Below, piece by piece: positions 29,261 through 40,938 of a DNA stretch of 64,000 bases. The position numbers and the translations under genes were made by a program. How positions within the stretch are numbered: the stretch's first letter is position 1; the number at the start of each line of letters is the position of its first letter. The notes under the pieces were generated by a model, which was given only the letters and a program-made list of their open reading frames with translations, did not search any database and was not told where the DNA came from. Source of the DNA: Listeria welshimeri serovar 6b str. SLCC5334 (lineage in GTDB: Bacteria; Bacillota; Bacilli; Lactobacillales; Listeriaceae); assembly GCF_000060285.1 (NCBI RefSeq), contig NC_008555.1:1550001-1614000 (forward strand), in the 5' to 3' direction.

Positions 29261-31888
29261 TTATTTCGCGTCATACCATGTGTCACCGAATGCACTATCC
29301 ACTTTAAGTGGTACAGAAAGTTCCACTGCATTTTCCATAACATCTGGTACAATCTCTTCTAATTTAGCTATCTCAGCTTCAGGTGCTTCAAAAATTAGTT
29401 CATCGTGCACTTGAAGCAATAATTTTGCTTCTAATTGTTCAGATTCTAAGCGTTCACTCATAAGAATCATCGCTTTTTTGATTATATCGGCGGCACTACC
29501 TTGAATTGGCGTATTCATTGCGGTTCTTTCAGCAAATCCTCGAACATTAAAATTACGGCTGACGATTTCCGGAATATAGCGACGACGATGTAAAATGGTC
29601 TCTACATAACCTTTTTCTTTCGCAAAACGGACGATATCGTGCATATATTCTTTCACGGCTGGATAACTCACAAAATAACGATCAATAAAATCTTTGGCAT
29701 CTTTTCGAGTAATACCAAGGTTTTGAGATAGGCCATAATCACTAATACCATACACTATACCAAAGTTAACTGCCTTGGCTTGACGACGCATTAAAGAGTC
29801 TACTTCTTCTTGCTCCACATGAAAAACGTCCATTGCTGTTTTAGTATGAATATCATAATCATGTTTGAACGCATAAATTAGGTTTTCGTCTTCTGAAATA
29901 TGCGCCAAAACTCGCAATTCTACTTGAGAATAATCGGCAGAAAATATTTTCCAACCTGGTTTACTTGGCACAAACACTTGTCTAATCTTCCGTCCTTCCT
30001 CAAGTCGAATTGGAATGTTTTGAAGGTTTGGATCAACCGAACTTAAGCGACCAGTCTGTGTTAGTGTTTGGTTAAAACGTGTATGAACTTTATGTGTTTC
30101 TTTGTCAGTAACTTTAAGTAATCCTTCAATATAAGTAGACTGAATCTTACCAAGTTGACGGTATAACAAGATTTCATCAATAATGTCATGTTTTCCAGAT
30201 AAGCTTTCTAACACATCTGCCGCTGTTGAATAACCTGTTTTAGTTTTCTTCACTGGAGGTAGTTCTAGCTTTTCAAATAAAATGACACCTAATTGTTTTG
30301 GTGAATTGATGTTAAATTCTTCCCCTGCAAGTGAATGAATAGACGTTTCTAATGTTTTTAAACGGCCAGCTAGTTCTACTTTCATATTTTCAAGACGTTC
30401 TGTATCTACACTAACCCCTTGCATTTCCATTTGCGCTAAAACAAATGTCAGTGGCAACTCTAAGTCTTCCATCAAAGCTAATTGCTCATTTTTCTCTAAA
30501 TCATCTACCAGTCTTTTCTCTAATTCTGCAATTGCTACCGCTTTTCTAGCTAAATGTCCCGCAACAATGCTTTCTTCTGGTGTACTTCTTTTTGCCCCTT
30601 TGCCATAAACTGCTTCGTCTGTTTCTACTTCGGTATAATCATGTCGCACTGCTACACTTGTAAAGTCATCAATGGAATCAGAAGGGTTTAGCAAGTAGGA
30701 AGCTAACATAATATCGAATGTGATTCCTGAAATAGCAAATCCCATTCTGTTCATTGCTACCATTGTTTTCTTCGCATCATACACTACTTTCGTTTGAGCA
30801 CTTTCCACCCATTCCCGGAACGATACGCTATTTTCCGCAGTTTCTTTTGTAAAGAAATAGGTTCCTTGATCAGAATGAATCGCCAGCCCGATGAAGTTCG
30901 CTGTATGGTAATTATCATTTTCTAATTCTACATAAAGCGCCGTTTTCCCACCAAAATGTTTTTCTTTTAATTCGGTTACTATTTCATAAGATAATTCTTT
31001 TAGTTCTTTCACTTCTTCTGGTGCGCCACCTTCGATATTTTTCAAAAGGGTTGTAAAATTCATTTCTTTTAATAATGGAATGACTTTTTCTGTTTGATAG
31101 CCGTCGTATTTCGTACTTTCGACTGTGCATTCGATTGGGGAATTCACATTAATTGTGGCTAATTCTTTACTTAAAACAGCTAATTCCTTGTTTTCTAGTA
31201 CTTTTTCTTTTAATTTTTTACCAGAAATTTCTTCGGCATGTTCTAGTACGCTTTCCACTGTTCCACCAAATTCATGGAGTAGTTTCAACGCTGTCTTTTC
31301 ACCTACACCAGGGATACCAGGAATATTATCAGATGAATCGCCCATTAAGCCCTTCATATCAATGATTTGTGTTGGTGTTAAATTGTATTTTTCTTTTAAA
31401 GTTTCTGGTGTATTTGTTTCCATATCCGCTATACCTTTTTTAGTTATATAAACGGTGGTTTTTTCTGAAGCTAATTGCGTTAAATCACGATCCCCAGTAA
31501 TGATGGCTACTTCCAACCCATCTGCTTCTGCTTGTTTCGTTAATGTTCCGATAATATCATCTGCTTCATAATTAGCAAGTTCATATTGTGGGATATCGTA
31601 AGCAGTTAAAAGCTCTCGAATAAATGGAAATTGTTCAGATAGCTCACTTGGCGTTTTTTGACGACCACCTTTGTAGCCTTTAAAAGTTGTATGGCGGAAT
31701 GTGGTTTTTCCGGCATCAAAAGCAACCAGTACATGGCTAGGCTTTTCTTTTTCGAGTACATTCATCAACATCATTGCAAATCCATACACTGCATTTGTAT
31801 AGACGCCTTTATCGTTATTTAAAAGCGGTAACGCATAAAACGCGCGATTCGCAATACTGTTTCCATCAATTAATACTAATTTATTCAC
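29261..31888 (-). CDS. polA: DNA polymerase I
   Basis: 875 residues from a GTG at 31888, where GGAGG lies about 9 bases upstream; an ATG ten codons earlier lacks this support. The 5' nuclease domain occupies about 1-290 (GDSSDNIPGIPGVGEKTA). A 3'-5' exonuclease-like domain follows, then the polymerase with motifs A (DYSQVELRVLAHIS), B (RRQAKAVNFGIVYG) and C (QVHDELIFEAP). The exonuclease motif I reads YVELEND and lacks the usual Asp, so proofreading is probably inactive. An extended -10 (TGGTAAAAT, hexamer 31926-31931) is a likely promoter. Confidence 0.97.
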   Translation of the reverse strand: MNKLVLIDGNSIANRAFYALPLLNNDKGVYTNAVYGFAMMLMNVLEKEKPSHVLVAFDAGKTTFRHTTFKGYKGGRQKTPSELSEQFPFIRELLTAYDIPQYELANYEADDIIGTLTKQAEADGLEVAIITGDRDLTQLASEKTTVYITKKGIADMETNTPETLKEKYNLTPTQIIDMKGLMGDSSDNIPGIPGVGEKTALKLLHEFGGTVESVLEHAEEISGKKLKEKVLENKELAVLSKELATINVNSPIECTVESTKYDGYQTEKVIPLLKEMNFTTLLKNIEGGAPEEVKELKELSYEIVTELKEKHFGGKTALYVELENDNYHTANFIGLAIHSDQGTYFFTKETAENSVSFREWVESAQTKVVYDAKKTMVAMNRMGFAISGITFDIMLASYLLNPSDSIDDFTSVAVRHDYTEVETDEAVYGKGAKRSTPEESIVAGHLARKAVAIAELEKRLVDDLEKNEQLALMEDLELPLTFVLAQMEMQGVSVDTERLENMKVELAGRLKTLETSIHSLAGEEFNINSPKQLGVILFEKLELPPVKKTKTGYSTAADVLESLSGKHDIIDEILLYRQLGKIQSTYIEGLLKVTDKETHKVHTRFNQTLTQTGRLSSVDPNLQNIPIRLEEGRKIRQVFVPSKPGWKIFSADYSQVELRVLAHISEDENLIYAFKHDYDIHTKTAMDVFHVEQEEVDSLMRRQAKAVNFGIVYGISDYGLSQNLGITRKDAKDFIDRYFVSYPAVKEYMHDIVRFAKEKGYVETILHRRRYIPEIVSRNFNVRGFAERTAMNTPIQGSAADIIKKAMILMSERLESEQLEAKLLLQVHDELIFEAPEAEIAKLEEIVPDVMENAVELSVPLKVDSAFGDTWYDAK

Positions 31889-31940
31889 AGGGATATCCTC
31901 CTCAATATTGTCATTCACTTGTGTCTATTTTACCATAGGA

Positions 31941-31986
31941 ACATAAAAACAAACCACTTATCCGAACGGGATTAAATGGTTTGTTT
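31941..31986 (-). terminator. Terminator of citZ-citC
   Basis: Arms 31946-31963 and 31966-31985, with AAACAAACCA pairing TGGTTTGTTT at the base, and TTTTTATG in the minus direction. Confidence 0.8.
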
Positions 31987-32053
31987 CAAATACGTACATT
32001 TATTATTAAAAATGAAATTACAGACTAGTTTTAAATCTAATTTGCAACTATAA

Positions 32054-33316
32054 TCAGAAGTTCTTGATTAGTTCATCCGCAAATTCCGAACATTTAACTT
32101 CTGTAGCTCCATCCATTAATCTAGCAAAATCATATGTTACTGTTTTTGCAGCAATAGTTTTTTCCATTGAATGGTTAATTAATGCGGCTGCTTCACCCCA
32201 TCCAATATGTTCAAGTAAAAGCGTTCCAGATAAAATAACCGATGATGGATTGACTTTATCTAGACCAGCGTATTTCGGAGCAGTACCATGTGTTGCTTCA
32301 AAAATCGCATGACCAGTTAAGTAGTTAATATTCGCTCCTGGAGCAATACCAATGCCACCTACCTGAGCTGCAAGGGCATCAGAAATGTAATCCCCATTTA
32401 AATTCATCGTAGCCACTACATCAAATTCAGCTGGACGTGTCAAAATTTGTTGTAAGAAAATATCCGCAATCGAATCTTTCACTAAAATTTTCCCTTCAGA
32501 GAGTGCTTCTTTTTGTTTTGCATCTGCGACTTCAGCGCCTTCTGCCTCTTTAATACGATCATATTCGTTCCAAGTGAATACTTTATCGCCGTATTCGCGT
32601 TCACATAAATCATAGCCCCAATTTTTGAAAGCTCCCTCTGTGAACTTCATAATATTACCTTTGTGTACAAGTGTTAGTGATTTACGCCCTTCTTTTATTG
32701 CATATTCGATGGCCGAACGAACTAAACGCTCAGTTCCTTCTTTTGAAATAGGCTTAATACCAATGCCGGAAGTTTCTGGGAAACGGATTTTATCCACACC
32801 AAATTCAGATTTTAAGAAAGCAATTAATTTTTTCGATTCTTCACTACCTTCTTTAAATTCAATACCCGCATAGATGTCTTCCGTATTTTCACGGAAAATG
32901 ACCATATCTGTGTCTTCCGGACGTTTTACTGGAGAAGGTACCCCTTTGAAATAACGAACTGGGCGTAAGCAAACATATAAATCTAGTTCTTGTCTTAAAG
33001 CAACATTCAGCGAACGAATACCGCCACCAATAGGAGTTGTAAGTGGTCCTTTAATCGCAATTAGATATTCATCAATTGTATCTAAAGTAGCTTGCGGAAG
33101 CCATTCACCCGTTTGTTTGAATGCTTTTTCACCAGCTAATACTTCTTTCCAGGCAATTTCTTTTTCACCATTATAAGCTTTTTTTACCGCTGCATCTAAA
33201 ACACGTTTTGCAGCTGCCCAGATATCTGGACCTGTTCCATCTCCTTCAATAAAAGGAATAACTGGGTTGTTTGGCGTGTTAAGCACACCATTTTCTACTT
33301 GAATTTTTTGACTCAT
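32054..33316 (-). CDS. citC: Isocitrate dehydrogenase (NADP)
   Basis: 420 residues. Motifs include [15 protein letters not shown] at the N-terminus, the substrate region [26 protein letters not shown] with the conserved Ser, and [21 protein letters not shown]. It oxidises isocitrate to 2-oxoglutarate. It lies 19 bases after citZ. In B. subtilis mdh and phoPR follow; here the next gene is polA. Listeria is known to lack a full citric acid cycle, so this branch serves glutamate synthesis. Confidence 0.97.
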   Translation of the reverse strand: MSQKIQVENGVLNTPNNPVIPFIEGDGTGPDIWAAAKRVLDAAVKKAYNGEKEIAWKEVLAGEKAFKQTGEWLPQATLDTIDEYLIAIKGPLTTPIGGGIRSLNVALRQELDLYVCLRPVRYFKGVPSPVKRPEDTDMVIFRENTEDIYAGIEFKEGSEESKKLIAFLKSEFGVDKIRFPETSGIGIKPISKEGTERLVRSAIEYAIKEGRKSLTLVHKGNIMKFTEGAFKNWGYDLCEREYGDKVFTWNEYDRIKEAEGAEVADAKQKEALSEGKILVKDSIADIFLQQILTRPAEFDVVATMNLNGDYISDALAAQVGGIGIAPGANINYLTGHAIFEATHGTAPKYAGLDKVNPSSVILSGTLLLEHIGWGEAAALINHSMEKTIAAKTVTYDFARLMDGATEVKCSEFADELIKNF

Positions 33317-33335
33317 AAAGCTTGTTCCTCCTCGA

Positions 33336-34457
33336 TTAAATTCTTTCTTCTACAGGTAGATAACTTCTATTTTCAGGGCCGACATAAATGGCACGTGGAC
33401 GAATAAGACGATTATCACGATATTGTTCAAAAATATGCGCTAACCAACCAGATACACGACTTACTGAAAAGACTAAAGTAAATAGATCCCGGTCAATACC
33501 AAGCGCATGATAAACAGAAGCTGAATAGAAATCAACGTTTGGTTTTAAGTGTTTTAATTCCCATACAGACTCTTCTACTTGCATAGAAATATCAAACCAT
33601 TTTTGTTCCCCTTTTTCTGCAGTCAGTTTTCTAGACATCTCACGTAAATGTTGTGCGCGTGGATCTCCACCTCGATAAACTCGGTGGCCAAAGCCCATGA
33701 TTTTTTGTTTTGTATCGATTTTGTCTTGAATATAATTACGTACATCTCCAGCCGCGTCAATTTCTTCAAGCATGTCAAATACACGTTCATTAGCGCCACC
33801 ATGAAGTGGTCCTTTTAATGCGCCAATTGCAGCTGTCACACCAGAATAGACATCCGAAAGCGTTGCCACACAAACCCGAGCTGTAAAAGTAGATGCGTTG
33901 AATTCATGATCTGCATGAAGAACAAGGGCTTTATTCATTGCTTCTACAGAAAGCTCATCCGCTTCTTCTCCGGTAATCATATATAAAAAATTCGCGGCCA
34001 TATTTAAATCTTCTCTTGGTGGGATTGGGTCTAAACCACGACGAATCCTTGAAAATGCGGCAACAATAGTTGGCATTTTTGCTTGTAACCGTAATCCTTT
34101 TCGATAAACAGCTTCCCCATCATCTAGTTCTGCCTCTGTATCAAATACACCAAGCATAGAAACCGTTGTTCTTAAAACACTCATTGGATGCAATTTTTGA
34201 TGATTTTGCATTCTCAAACTCGTAATAATGGTTTCAGATACTGCCATATTTTCTTGAATTTCTAATTTAAACTTTTTAAATTCATCTTTATTAGGTAAAC
34301 GTAAATGCCATAATAAATAAATTACTTCTTCAAAAGAAGCATTATTTTCCATTAAATCGTCAATACCATATCCAACATAAGTTAACATATCATCAATGAT
34401 AGAGCTAATAGAAGTTTCAGCAACATATACATTTTCTAACCCTTTAGATAATGTCAT
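33336..34457 (-). CDS. citZ: Citrate synthase
   Basis: 373 residues. Active-site histidines are visible in [10 protein letters not shown] and [14 protein letters not shown], and the catalytic Asp region in [15 protein letters not shown]. It condenses oxaloacetate and acetyl-CoA. It is 36 bases after ytwI and 19 bases before citC, so the three form one unit under the CcpC-like promoter. Confidence 0.97.
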   Translation of the reverse strand: MTLSKGLENVYVAETSISSIIDDMLTYVGYGIDDLMENNASFEEVIYLLWHLRLPNKDEFKKFKLEIQENMAVSETIITSLRMQNHQKLHPMSVLRTTVSMLGVFDTEAELDDGEAVYRKGLRLQAKMPTIVAAFSRIRRGLDPIPPREDLNMAANFLYMITGEEADELSVEAMNKALVLHADHEFNASTFTARVCVATLSDVYSGVTAAIGALKGPLHGGANERVFDMLEEIDAAGDVRNYIQDKIDTKQKIMGFGHRVYRGGDPRAQHLREMSRKLTAEKGEQKWFDISMQVEESVWELKHLKPNVDFYSASVYHALGIDRDLFTLVFSVSRVSGWLAHIFEQYRDNRLIRPRAIYVGPENRSYLPVEERI

Positions 34458-34493
34458 TTCATTTCCTCCTTTATCCTTTTTTACGTATGTAAT

Positions 34494-34955
34494 TTATTTT
34501 ATGAATGCAACTAACTGCATTGCCATGTACGCAATACCCGCTGCAATTACTGGTCCCGCAGCTATCCCTCTGAAAAGCACCACTGCTAAAATCGTCCCAA
34601 ACACAAGTGAAACAGTTACTTGCGGATCGACGGCCATATAGCTTACACCTTTTTTCGCTAAAATAGAAACTGCGATTCCTGCTCCAAGTCCTATCCAACC
34701 AGCTGCTGATTTAAAAGAATCTATTAAATCTTTAAAACCAATTTGGCCAGTAGCGATTGGAATTAAGATGGCCACAGTAATTATAGTGACGCCCCAATTA
34801 ATCCCTTTTGCTTGAACCATTTCCATTACCTTGCCATCAACGTGAAATAACTTCAACAAAATAACGACAGCTACAGCAATTATTAGCGAATTATTTTTTG
34901 CTATAAGTCCTAGAAGTAAAAAAAGAAGTAAAAACAACATACTTTCCGTAAACAT
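34494..34955 (-). CDS. ytwI: UPF0756/DUF441 membrane protein YtwI
   Basis: 153 residues with about four hydrophobic segments ([65 protein letters not shown]). The conserved [17 protein letters not shown] stretch is typical of DUF441. The function is unknown. It is the first gene of the citZ-citC unit, an association also seen in Bacillus, but it has no proven metabolic role. Confidence 0.88.
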   Translation of the reverse strand: MFTESMLFLLLFLLLGLIAKNNSLIIAVAVVILLKLFHVDGKVMEMVQAKGINWGVTIITVAILIPIATGQIGFKDLIDSFKSAAGWIGLGAGIAVSILAKKGVSYMAVDPQVTVSLVFGTILAVVLFRGIAAGPVIAAGIAYMAMQLVAFIK

Positions 34956-35003
34956 ACTAAGTCACCTTTCAATATCCCACATCTAAGAAGCGAGATAACA
35001 ATT

Positions 35004-35031
35004 ATTATATCATAAACATACCTTATAGTAA
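35004..35031 (-). promoter_or_regulatory. Promoter of ytwI-citZ-citC with a CcpC-type dyad
   Basis: Minus-strand extended -10 TGATATAAT (hexamer 35004-35009). The 17-base spacer (35010-35026) contains ATAAACATACCTTAT (35012-35026), an exact ATAA-N7-TTAT dyad, the binding motif of the LysR-type citrate-responsive repressor CcpC. A second near-match (ATAA-N6-TTAT) overlaps the -10. Confidence 0.7.
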
Positions 35032-35072
35032 TACTAAAATGCCATAAGGAAAATGAATTGCCTTTTTTTCAA

Positions 35073-35110
35073 CTAAACCTCTATAGAAAGTCTTTCCCAT
35101 AGAGGTTTTG
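35073..35110 (-). terminator. Terminator of fxsA
   Basis: A perfect 10-bp stem AAACCTCTAT (35075-35084) with ATAGAGGTTT (35099-35108), 14-base loop. The T-tract on the minus side is weak. Confidence 0.6.
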
Positions 35111-35111
35111 T

Positions 35112-35489
35112 TCACATATCAAAATAATAATATTGTGTGTGTTTCTTTTGATTTCCAAGCCATTTCGTTAATTTCGGCTTTAATAGTTTTCGAGAAAATG
35201 GAATGAAAATGAGTAATCCAAGAATAGTTGTGATGATTCCTGGAATAATTAATAGAAAACCAGCGATAAAAAAACAAAGACTATCAAGTAAATATGGCGC
35301 GACTGTGCGTCCATCTCTTAAATTTCGGAAAAGGTTGCCGCCAAGACGTTTGAAAATAAAAATTCCAAAAGCACTTGAAGCTATTTGAATAAAAAGAAGT
35401 GGCCAGAAACCGATGACTTGGAACAGCCAAACGTACATAATCAATTCTATTAAGCCATATAAGGCCCAATAAAGAATAAATTTTCTCAT
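35112..35489 (-). CDS. fxsA: FxsA-family membrane protein
   Basis: 125 residues with three to four membrane segments and the conserved IASSAFGIFIFKRLGG and FIAGFLLIIPGIITTILGLLIFIP stretches of FxsA. E. coli FxsA affects phage T7 exclusion by F; its normal role is unknown. It stands between pyk and ytwI as in Bacillus. A basic C-terminal tail follows the last helix. Confidence 0.9.
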   Translation of the reverse strand: MRKFILYWALYGLIELIMYVWLFQVIGFWPLLFIQIASSAFGIFIFKRLGGNLFRNLRDGRTVAPYLLDSLCFFIAGFLLIIPGIITTILGLLIFIPFSRKLLKPKLTKWLGNQKKHTQYYYFDM

Positions 35490-35562
35490 AAAATCAACTC
35501 CAATACTTAATGCCTATTATAACCTATTTTAACGTAATCGAAAAACAATAGATGTGCGCATA

Positions 35563-35596
35563 TAAAAAAAGCGCCCCATAAACGGGACGCTTTTAA
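35563..35596 (-). terminator. Terminator of pyk
   Basis: Stem AAAAGCGCCCC (35567-35577) with CGGGACGCTTTT (35583-35594), T-run TTTTTTTA in the minus direction. Confidence 0.88.
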
Positions 35597-35604
35597 AAAG
35601 TTTT

Positions 35605-37362
35605 TTAGTGAGTTGCTGTTTTGCCGTTATAAACAACGCCTTGACGAGAATCAACAGTGATAGTTTCACCGTCTTTTACAAGAGATGTTGCATCTTTAGC
35701 GCCAACGATGACAGGAATTCCAAGATTGATTCCAACAACTGCTGCATGGCTAGTTAAGCCGCCTTCTTCCACAACAACTGCCGCACTTTTCTCGAATGCA
35801 GGAAGGATTTCTTTATCTGTTGTTTTAACGATTAAGATTCCGTCTTCTTCTGCTTTTTCAAGCGCTTCTGCATTGGATTTTGCAACAATTGCTTTACCAA
35901 TAACAGATTTGCTACCAATTCCTTGACCTTTAACTACTTTTTCACCAATTAATTGGATTTTCATCACGTTTGTTGTTCCGCTTTCTGTAACTGGAACACC
36001 AGCTGTAATAATGATTAGGTCGCCTTGTTTTGCAACGCCAGAAGCAAGAGATTCTTTCACTGCAAGGTCGAACATTTCATCTGTGTTGCTTACTGGAGTA
36101 GCTAGACGAGGATAAACACCCCATGAAAGAGCTAAACCACGATACACATGCTCGTTGAATGTTACAGCAACGATATGAGATTTAGGACGATATTTAGAGA
36201 TCATGCGCGCTGTATGACCACTTTGAGTCGCAGCAACGATTGTTTGAACGTTTAGGTTTTTCGCTGTATGACCAACTGCTTGACCAATTGCTTCAGTCAT
36301 ATCCGTATTTTCATGAAGTTTAAGTGCAAATTTATCTTGAGCAACAAGTACTTCTTCTGTACGAATAGCGATTTTCGCCATCATTTTAACTGCTTCTACC
36401 GGATAATCCCCAGCAGCTGTTTCACCGGATAACATAATTGCATCTGTTCCATCAAAAATCGCATTCGCTACGTCACTTGCCTCAGCGCGAGTTGGACGCG
36501 GATTACGTTGCATGGAATCAAGCATTTGTGTTGCTGTAATAACTGGTTTACCAAGCTTATTACATTTTCTGATAAGTTCTTTTTGTACAATCGGAACTTC
36601 TTCAGCTGGAATTTCAACACCTAGGTCACCACGAGCAACCATCAGACCTTGGGATACTTGCAAGATTTCGTCGATATTGTCAACGCCTTCTTGATTTTCG
36701 ATTTTAGGAATGATTTGTACGTGTGTTGCGTTATGCTCTTCCAAAATCTTAGTGATTTCAAGAACATCTGTAGCACGACGTACAAAAGATGCAGCGATAA
36801 AATCGATACCTTGTTCTAAACCAAAACGGATATCAGCAGCATCTTTTTCTGTGATTCCTGGTAAATTGATAGAAACGTTTGGCACGTTAACGCCTTTTTT
36901 ATTTTTAAGTACACCTGGGTTAAGTACTTTAGTTACTAGTTCGCGATTAGCTTCGTCTTTTTCGATTACTTCAAGACCGATTAAACCATCATCAAGTAAA
37001 ATGGAAGATCCGATTTCTACATCATCATAAAGTTCTCCGTAAGTAACAGAGAATTTTTCTTTTGTTCCTTCAACTGGAGTCATTGAAACACGTACAACAT
37101 CACCTGTTTGGAATTCTAATTTCCCACCAACCATGTCATTTGTACGGATTTCTGGACCTTTTGTATCAAGTAAGATAGCAACTTGTTTACCAGTTTTTTT
37201 CGATGCTTCACGGATATTTACGATACGCGCACCGTGCTCTTCAAAATCTCCGTGAGAGAAATTAAGACGTGCAACGTTCATTCCTGCTTCAATCAACTGA
37301 ACTAATGTGTCAACTGACTCACTTGCAGGACCAATTGTACATACAATTTTCGTTTTTTTCAT
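35605..37362 (-). CDS. pyk: Pyruvate kinase with C-terminal PEP-utilising-like domain
   Basis: 585 residues, longer than E. coli enzymes. The catalytic barrel starts [18 protein letters not shown] and has [12 protein letters not shown] and TATQMLDSM. After about residue 475 an extra domain ends with [24 protein letters not shown], the phosphohistidine-swivel type found in Bacillus enzymes but used here structurally or allosterically. It makes pyruvate and ATP from PEP. It lies 280 bases after pfkA with a weak hairpin and a cre-like site between. Confidence 0.97.
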   Translation of the reverse strand: MKKTKIVCTIGPASESVDTLVQLIEAGMNVARLNFSHGDFEEHGARIVNIREASKKTGKQVAILLDTKGPEIRTNDMVGGKLEFQTGDVVRVSMTPVEGTKEKFSVTYGELYDDVEIGSSILLDDGLIGLEVIEKDEANRELVTKVLNPGVLKNKKGVNVPNVSINLPGITEKDAADIRFGLEQGIDFIAASFVRRATDVLEITKILEEHNATHVQIIPKIENQEGVDNIDEILQVSQGLMVARGDLGVEIPAEEVPIVQKELIRKCNKLGKPVITATQMLDSMQRNPRPTRAEASDVANAIFDGTDAIMLSGETAAGDYPVEAVKMMAKIAIRTEEVLVAQDKFALKLHENTDMTEAIGQAVGHTAKNLNVQTIVAATQSGHTARMISKYRPKSHIVAVTFNEHVYRGLALSWGVYPRLATPVSNTDEMFDLAVKESLASGVAKQGDLIIITAGVPVTESGTTNVMKIQLIGEKVVKGQGIGSKSVIGKAIVAKSNAEALEKAEEDGILIVKTTDKEILPAFEKSAAVVVEEGGLTSHAAVVGINLGIPVIVGAKDATSLVKDGETITVDSRQGVVYNGKTATH

Positions 37363-37642
37363 GTTATTACTCCTCCTAGAACTTAGCTATTCATTCGTAT
37401 TCATTATAAACATATATTACCTATATTACCAGTCACAACCTTGTAAAACAAGTAAGATTGTGAAAATAATCGCAATCGTGATGTGTGGTAACGATAACAA
37501 GAAAACGTTTTCCAGATTGTTACATCATGCTGATTAACAATTAGCTTTTCATTTTCTCCTTGTTTATTTTTAATACGTTACTAAAAAATTTCACAAAGAA
37601 AGGCTACCATGCTTTGTCATGGCAGCCAGCTCTTCAGCCGTT
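37363..37642 (-). promoter_or_regulatory. pfkA-pyk intergenic region: weak terminator, cre-like site, pyk promoter
   Basis: A 10-bp hairpin GGCTACCATG/CATGGCAGCC (37602-37611 with 37618-37627) follows the pfkA stop and has only a TTTCTTTG tail, so readthrough is likely. AGAAAACGTTTTCC at 37500-37513 matches the cre consensus at 12 of 14 positions. A consensus -10 TATAAT is at 37403-37408 with a weak -35. Confidence 0.5.
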
Positions 37643-38888
<1,246 letters not shown>

Positions 38889-39845
38889 TTATAGTATTTC
38901 ATATACACCAATTTTTTTGAATTTTTCATAGCGTTGATTCATTAATTGTTCTTCAGAAAATGCCATTAAAGCATGTAAGGATTTCGTAATTGTTTTATTA
39001 ATTTCTGCTGCTTGCGCGGTCAAATCACGATGAGCGCCACCTTTTACTTCTGGAATAATTCCATCAGTAATGCCTAATTCAAACAAATCGTCTGCAGTAA
39101 TGCGCATTGATTCTGCAGCTTTTTTGGCTTGCCCAGCATCTTTCCATAAAATAGCTGCTGCACCTTCCGGAGAAATTACAGAAAAGACAGCATTTTCAAG
39201 CATGAAAATTTGGTTCCCAACACCGAGTGCAAGTGCACCACCACTACCACCTTCACCAATAACAATGGAAATAATTGGTACTTTCATATCGCTCATTTCG
39301 TAAAGGTTTCTAGCAATTGCTTCACTTTGTCCGCGTTCTTCGGCTGCACGTCCAGGATAAGCGCCTTTTGTATCAATAAAGCAAATAATTGGTCGACCAA
39401 ATTTATCTGCTTGTTTCATTAATCGCAGGGCTTTACGGAAGCCTTCTGGATGTGGCATACCAAAATTACGATGCAAATTGTCTTTGGTATCTTTACCACG
39501 TTGGTGTCCAATGACTGTCACTGGAATACCATTAAAAGTAGCAACTCCGCCTACAATCGCAGCATCATCGCCAAATGCACGGTCTCCGTGAAGTTCCATA
39601 AAATCTTCAAACAAAAGAGAAATGTAATCAAGTGTTGTAGGTCGTTCTGGATGACGTGCTACTTGAAATTTATCCCATGCCGTCATATTACTATAAACAC
39701 TTGCTTCTAACTTAGCTAAACGTTTCTCCAGCTTTTCGATTTCATTAGTCAAATCAACGTCCGAAGTTTCATTGTATTCTTTTAAATCGGCAATTTTACT
39801 TTTCAGTTCTAAAATAGGTTTTTCAAACTCCATCTCATTCGCCAT
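38889..39845 (-). CDS. accA: Acetyl-CoA carboxylase carboxyltransferase alpha subunit
   Basis: 318 residues from the ATG at 39845 ([10 protein letters not shown]), where AGGAGGTGA lies about 6 bases upstream. The start overlaps the end of accD by 11 bases, so the two subunits are coupled. Carboxyltransferase signatures include [29 protein letters not shown] and [17 protein letters not shown]. It transfers carboxyl from biotin to acetyl-CoA with AccD for fatty-acid synthesis. Confidence 0.97.
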   Translation of the reverse strand: MANEMEFEKPILELKSKIADLKEYNETSDVDLTNEIEKLEKRLAKLEASVYSNMTAWDKFQVARHPERPTTLDYISLLFEDFMELHGDRAFGDDAAIVGGVATFNGIPVTVIGHQRGKDTKDNLHRNFGMPHPEGFRKALRLMKQADKFGRPIICFIDTKGAYPGRAAEERGQSEAIARNLYEMSDMKVPIISIVIGEGGSGGALALGVGNQIFMLENAVFSVISPEGAAAILWKDAGQAKKAAESMRITADDLFELGITDGIIPEVKGGAHRDLTAQAAEINKTITKSLHALMAFSEEQLMNQRYEKFKKIGVYEIL

Positions 39846-40719
39846 CAGATTCACCTCCTGTTTCAGGTGTTTTAGCATGAATTCTCAAAATAAAACTTAA
39901 TTTATTTTGCAAATCAAGACGTGAAATACAGTCATCTAATTGACCATGTTTCAATAAGAATTCGGCAGTTTGGAAGTCTTCTGGTAATTCTTCACGAACT
40001 GTTTGCTCAATTACACGTCGACCGGCAAACCCAATTAAAGCACCAGGTTCCGCAAAATTATAGTCTCCAAGTGATGCAAAACTAGCGGATACGCCACCTG
40101 TTGTTGGATGGGTCATCACAGTAATAATAAGACCACCGTGATTACTAAATCGTTTGAAGGCAGCGGAAGTTTTTGCCATTTGCATAAGGGAAATCATTCC
40201 TTCTTGCATACGTGCGCCTCCTGAAGCCGTAAAGACAACAAATGGTTTATTTGTTTTGTCAGCTTCTTCCACAGCACGTAGGATTTTTTCACCGACAACT
40301 GATCCCATACTTGCCATTCTAAACCGAGAATCCATCACAGCAATAACAAGCGGATTCCCAGCTATTGTTGCATGACCAGTGACAATAGCTTCATTTAAAC
40401 CACTCTTTTGCTTATCTTTCTCGATACGATCCATATAATTTTCAAAACCAAGTGGATTTGCTGTTGTTAAGTTAGCATCTAATTCTTCAAAAGATCCTTC
40501 GTCAACAAGCATATCAATTCGAACTTTCGCCCCAATCGGATGATGAAAACCACAATAATTACATACCATCAGATTTTTTTGCAATTCTTTGGTATACATT
40601 ATTTTTTTACATTCTGGACATTTTGTCATAATACCTTCTGGAACATCTGCTTTCGTTCCATCAGAAGGAATTGTGGCATATTTTCTCTTTTTTGGTTTTG
40701 TAAACAAGTCTCCTAGCAA
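39835..40719 (-). CDS. accD: Acetyl-CoA carboxylase carboxyltransferase beta subunit
   Basis: 294 residues. The N-terminal zinc ribbon is [28 protein letters not shown]. The carboxyltransferase core includes [27 protein letters not shown] and [17 protein letters not shown]. The start is a TTG at 40719 with GGGGAGGG about 6 bases upstream. B. subtilis has the malic enzyme gene ytsJ between accD and dnaE; it is missing here. Confidence 0.97.
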   Translation of the reverse strand: MLGDLFTKPKKRKYATIPSDGTKADVPEGIMTKCPECKKIMYTKELQKNLMVCNYCGFHHPIGAKVRIDMLVDEGSFEELDANLTTANPLGFENYMDRIEKDKQKSGLNEAIVTGHATIAGNPLVIAVMDSRFRMASMGSVVGEKILRAVEEADKTNKPFVVFTASGGARMQEGMISLMQMAKTSAAFKRFSNHGGLIITVMTHPTTGGVSASFASLGDYNFAEPGALIGFAGRRVIEQTVREELPEDFQTAEFLLKHGQLDDCISRLDLQNKLSFILRIHAKTPETGGESDGE

Positions 40720-40841
40720 GGATAACCCTCCCCATTTACGCTTTCTATTGTGGTTATTAACGATTCTTTAATGCTGTATAAATAAAAAATGAATAAAGAC
40801 ATAAAACACACTTTTAATCGAATTTTCCCACAAGAAGACAA

Positions 40842-40880
40842 AATGCCAGTCCGCCCGAATTATAAATGGACAGACTGCGC
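40842..40880 (-). terminator. Terminator of dnaE
   Basis: 10-bp stem CAGTCCGCCC (40847-40856) with GGACAGACTG (40868-40877), including G-U pairs, and a short ATTTTG tail in the minus direction. The rest of 40720-40938 is AT-rich accD leader. Confidence 0.6.
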
Positions 40881-40938
40881 AATATTGTTTTCCACGTTAA
40901 ACTATAACATACTTTCCATAAATATAGAAAGTCTAAGA

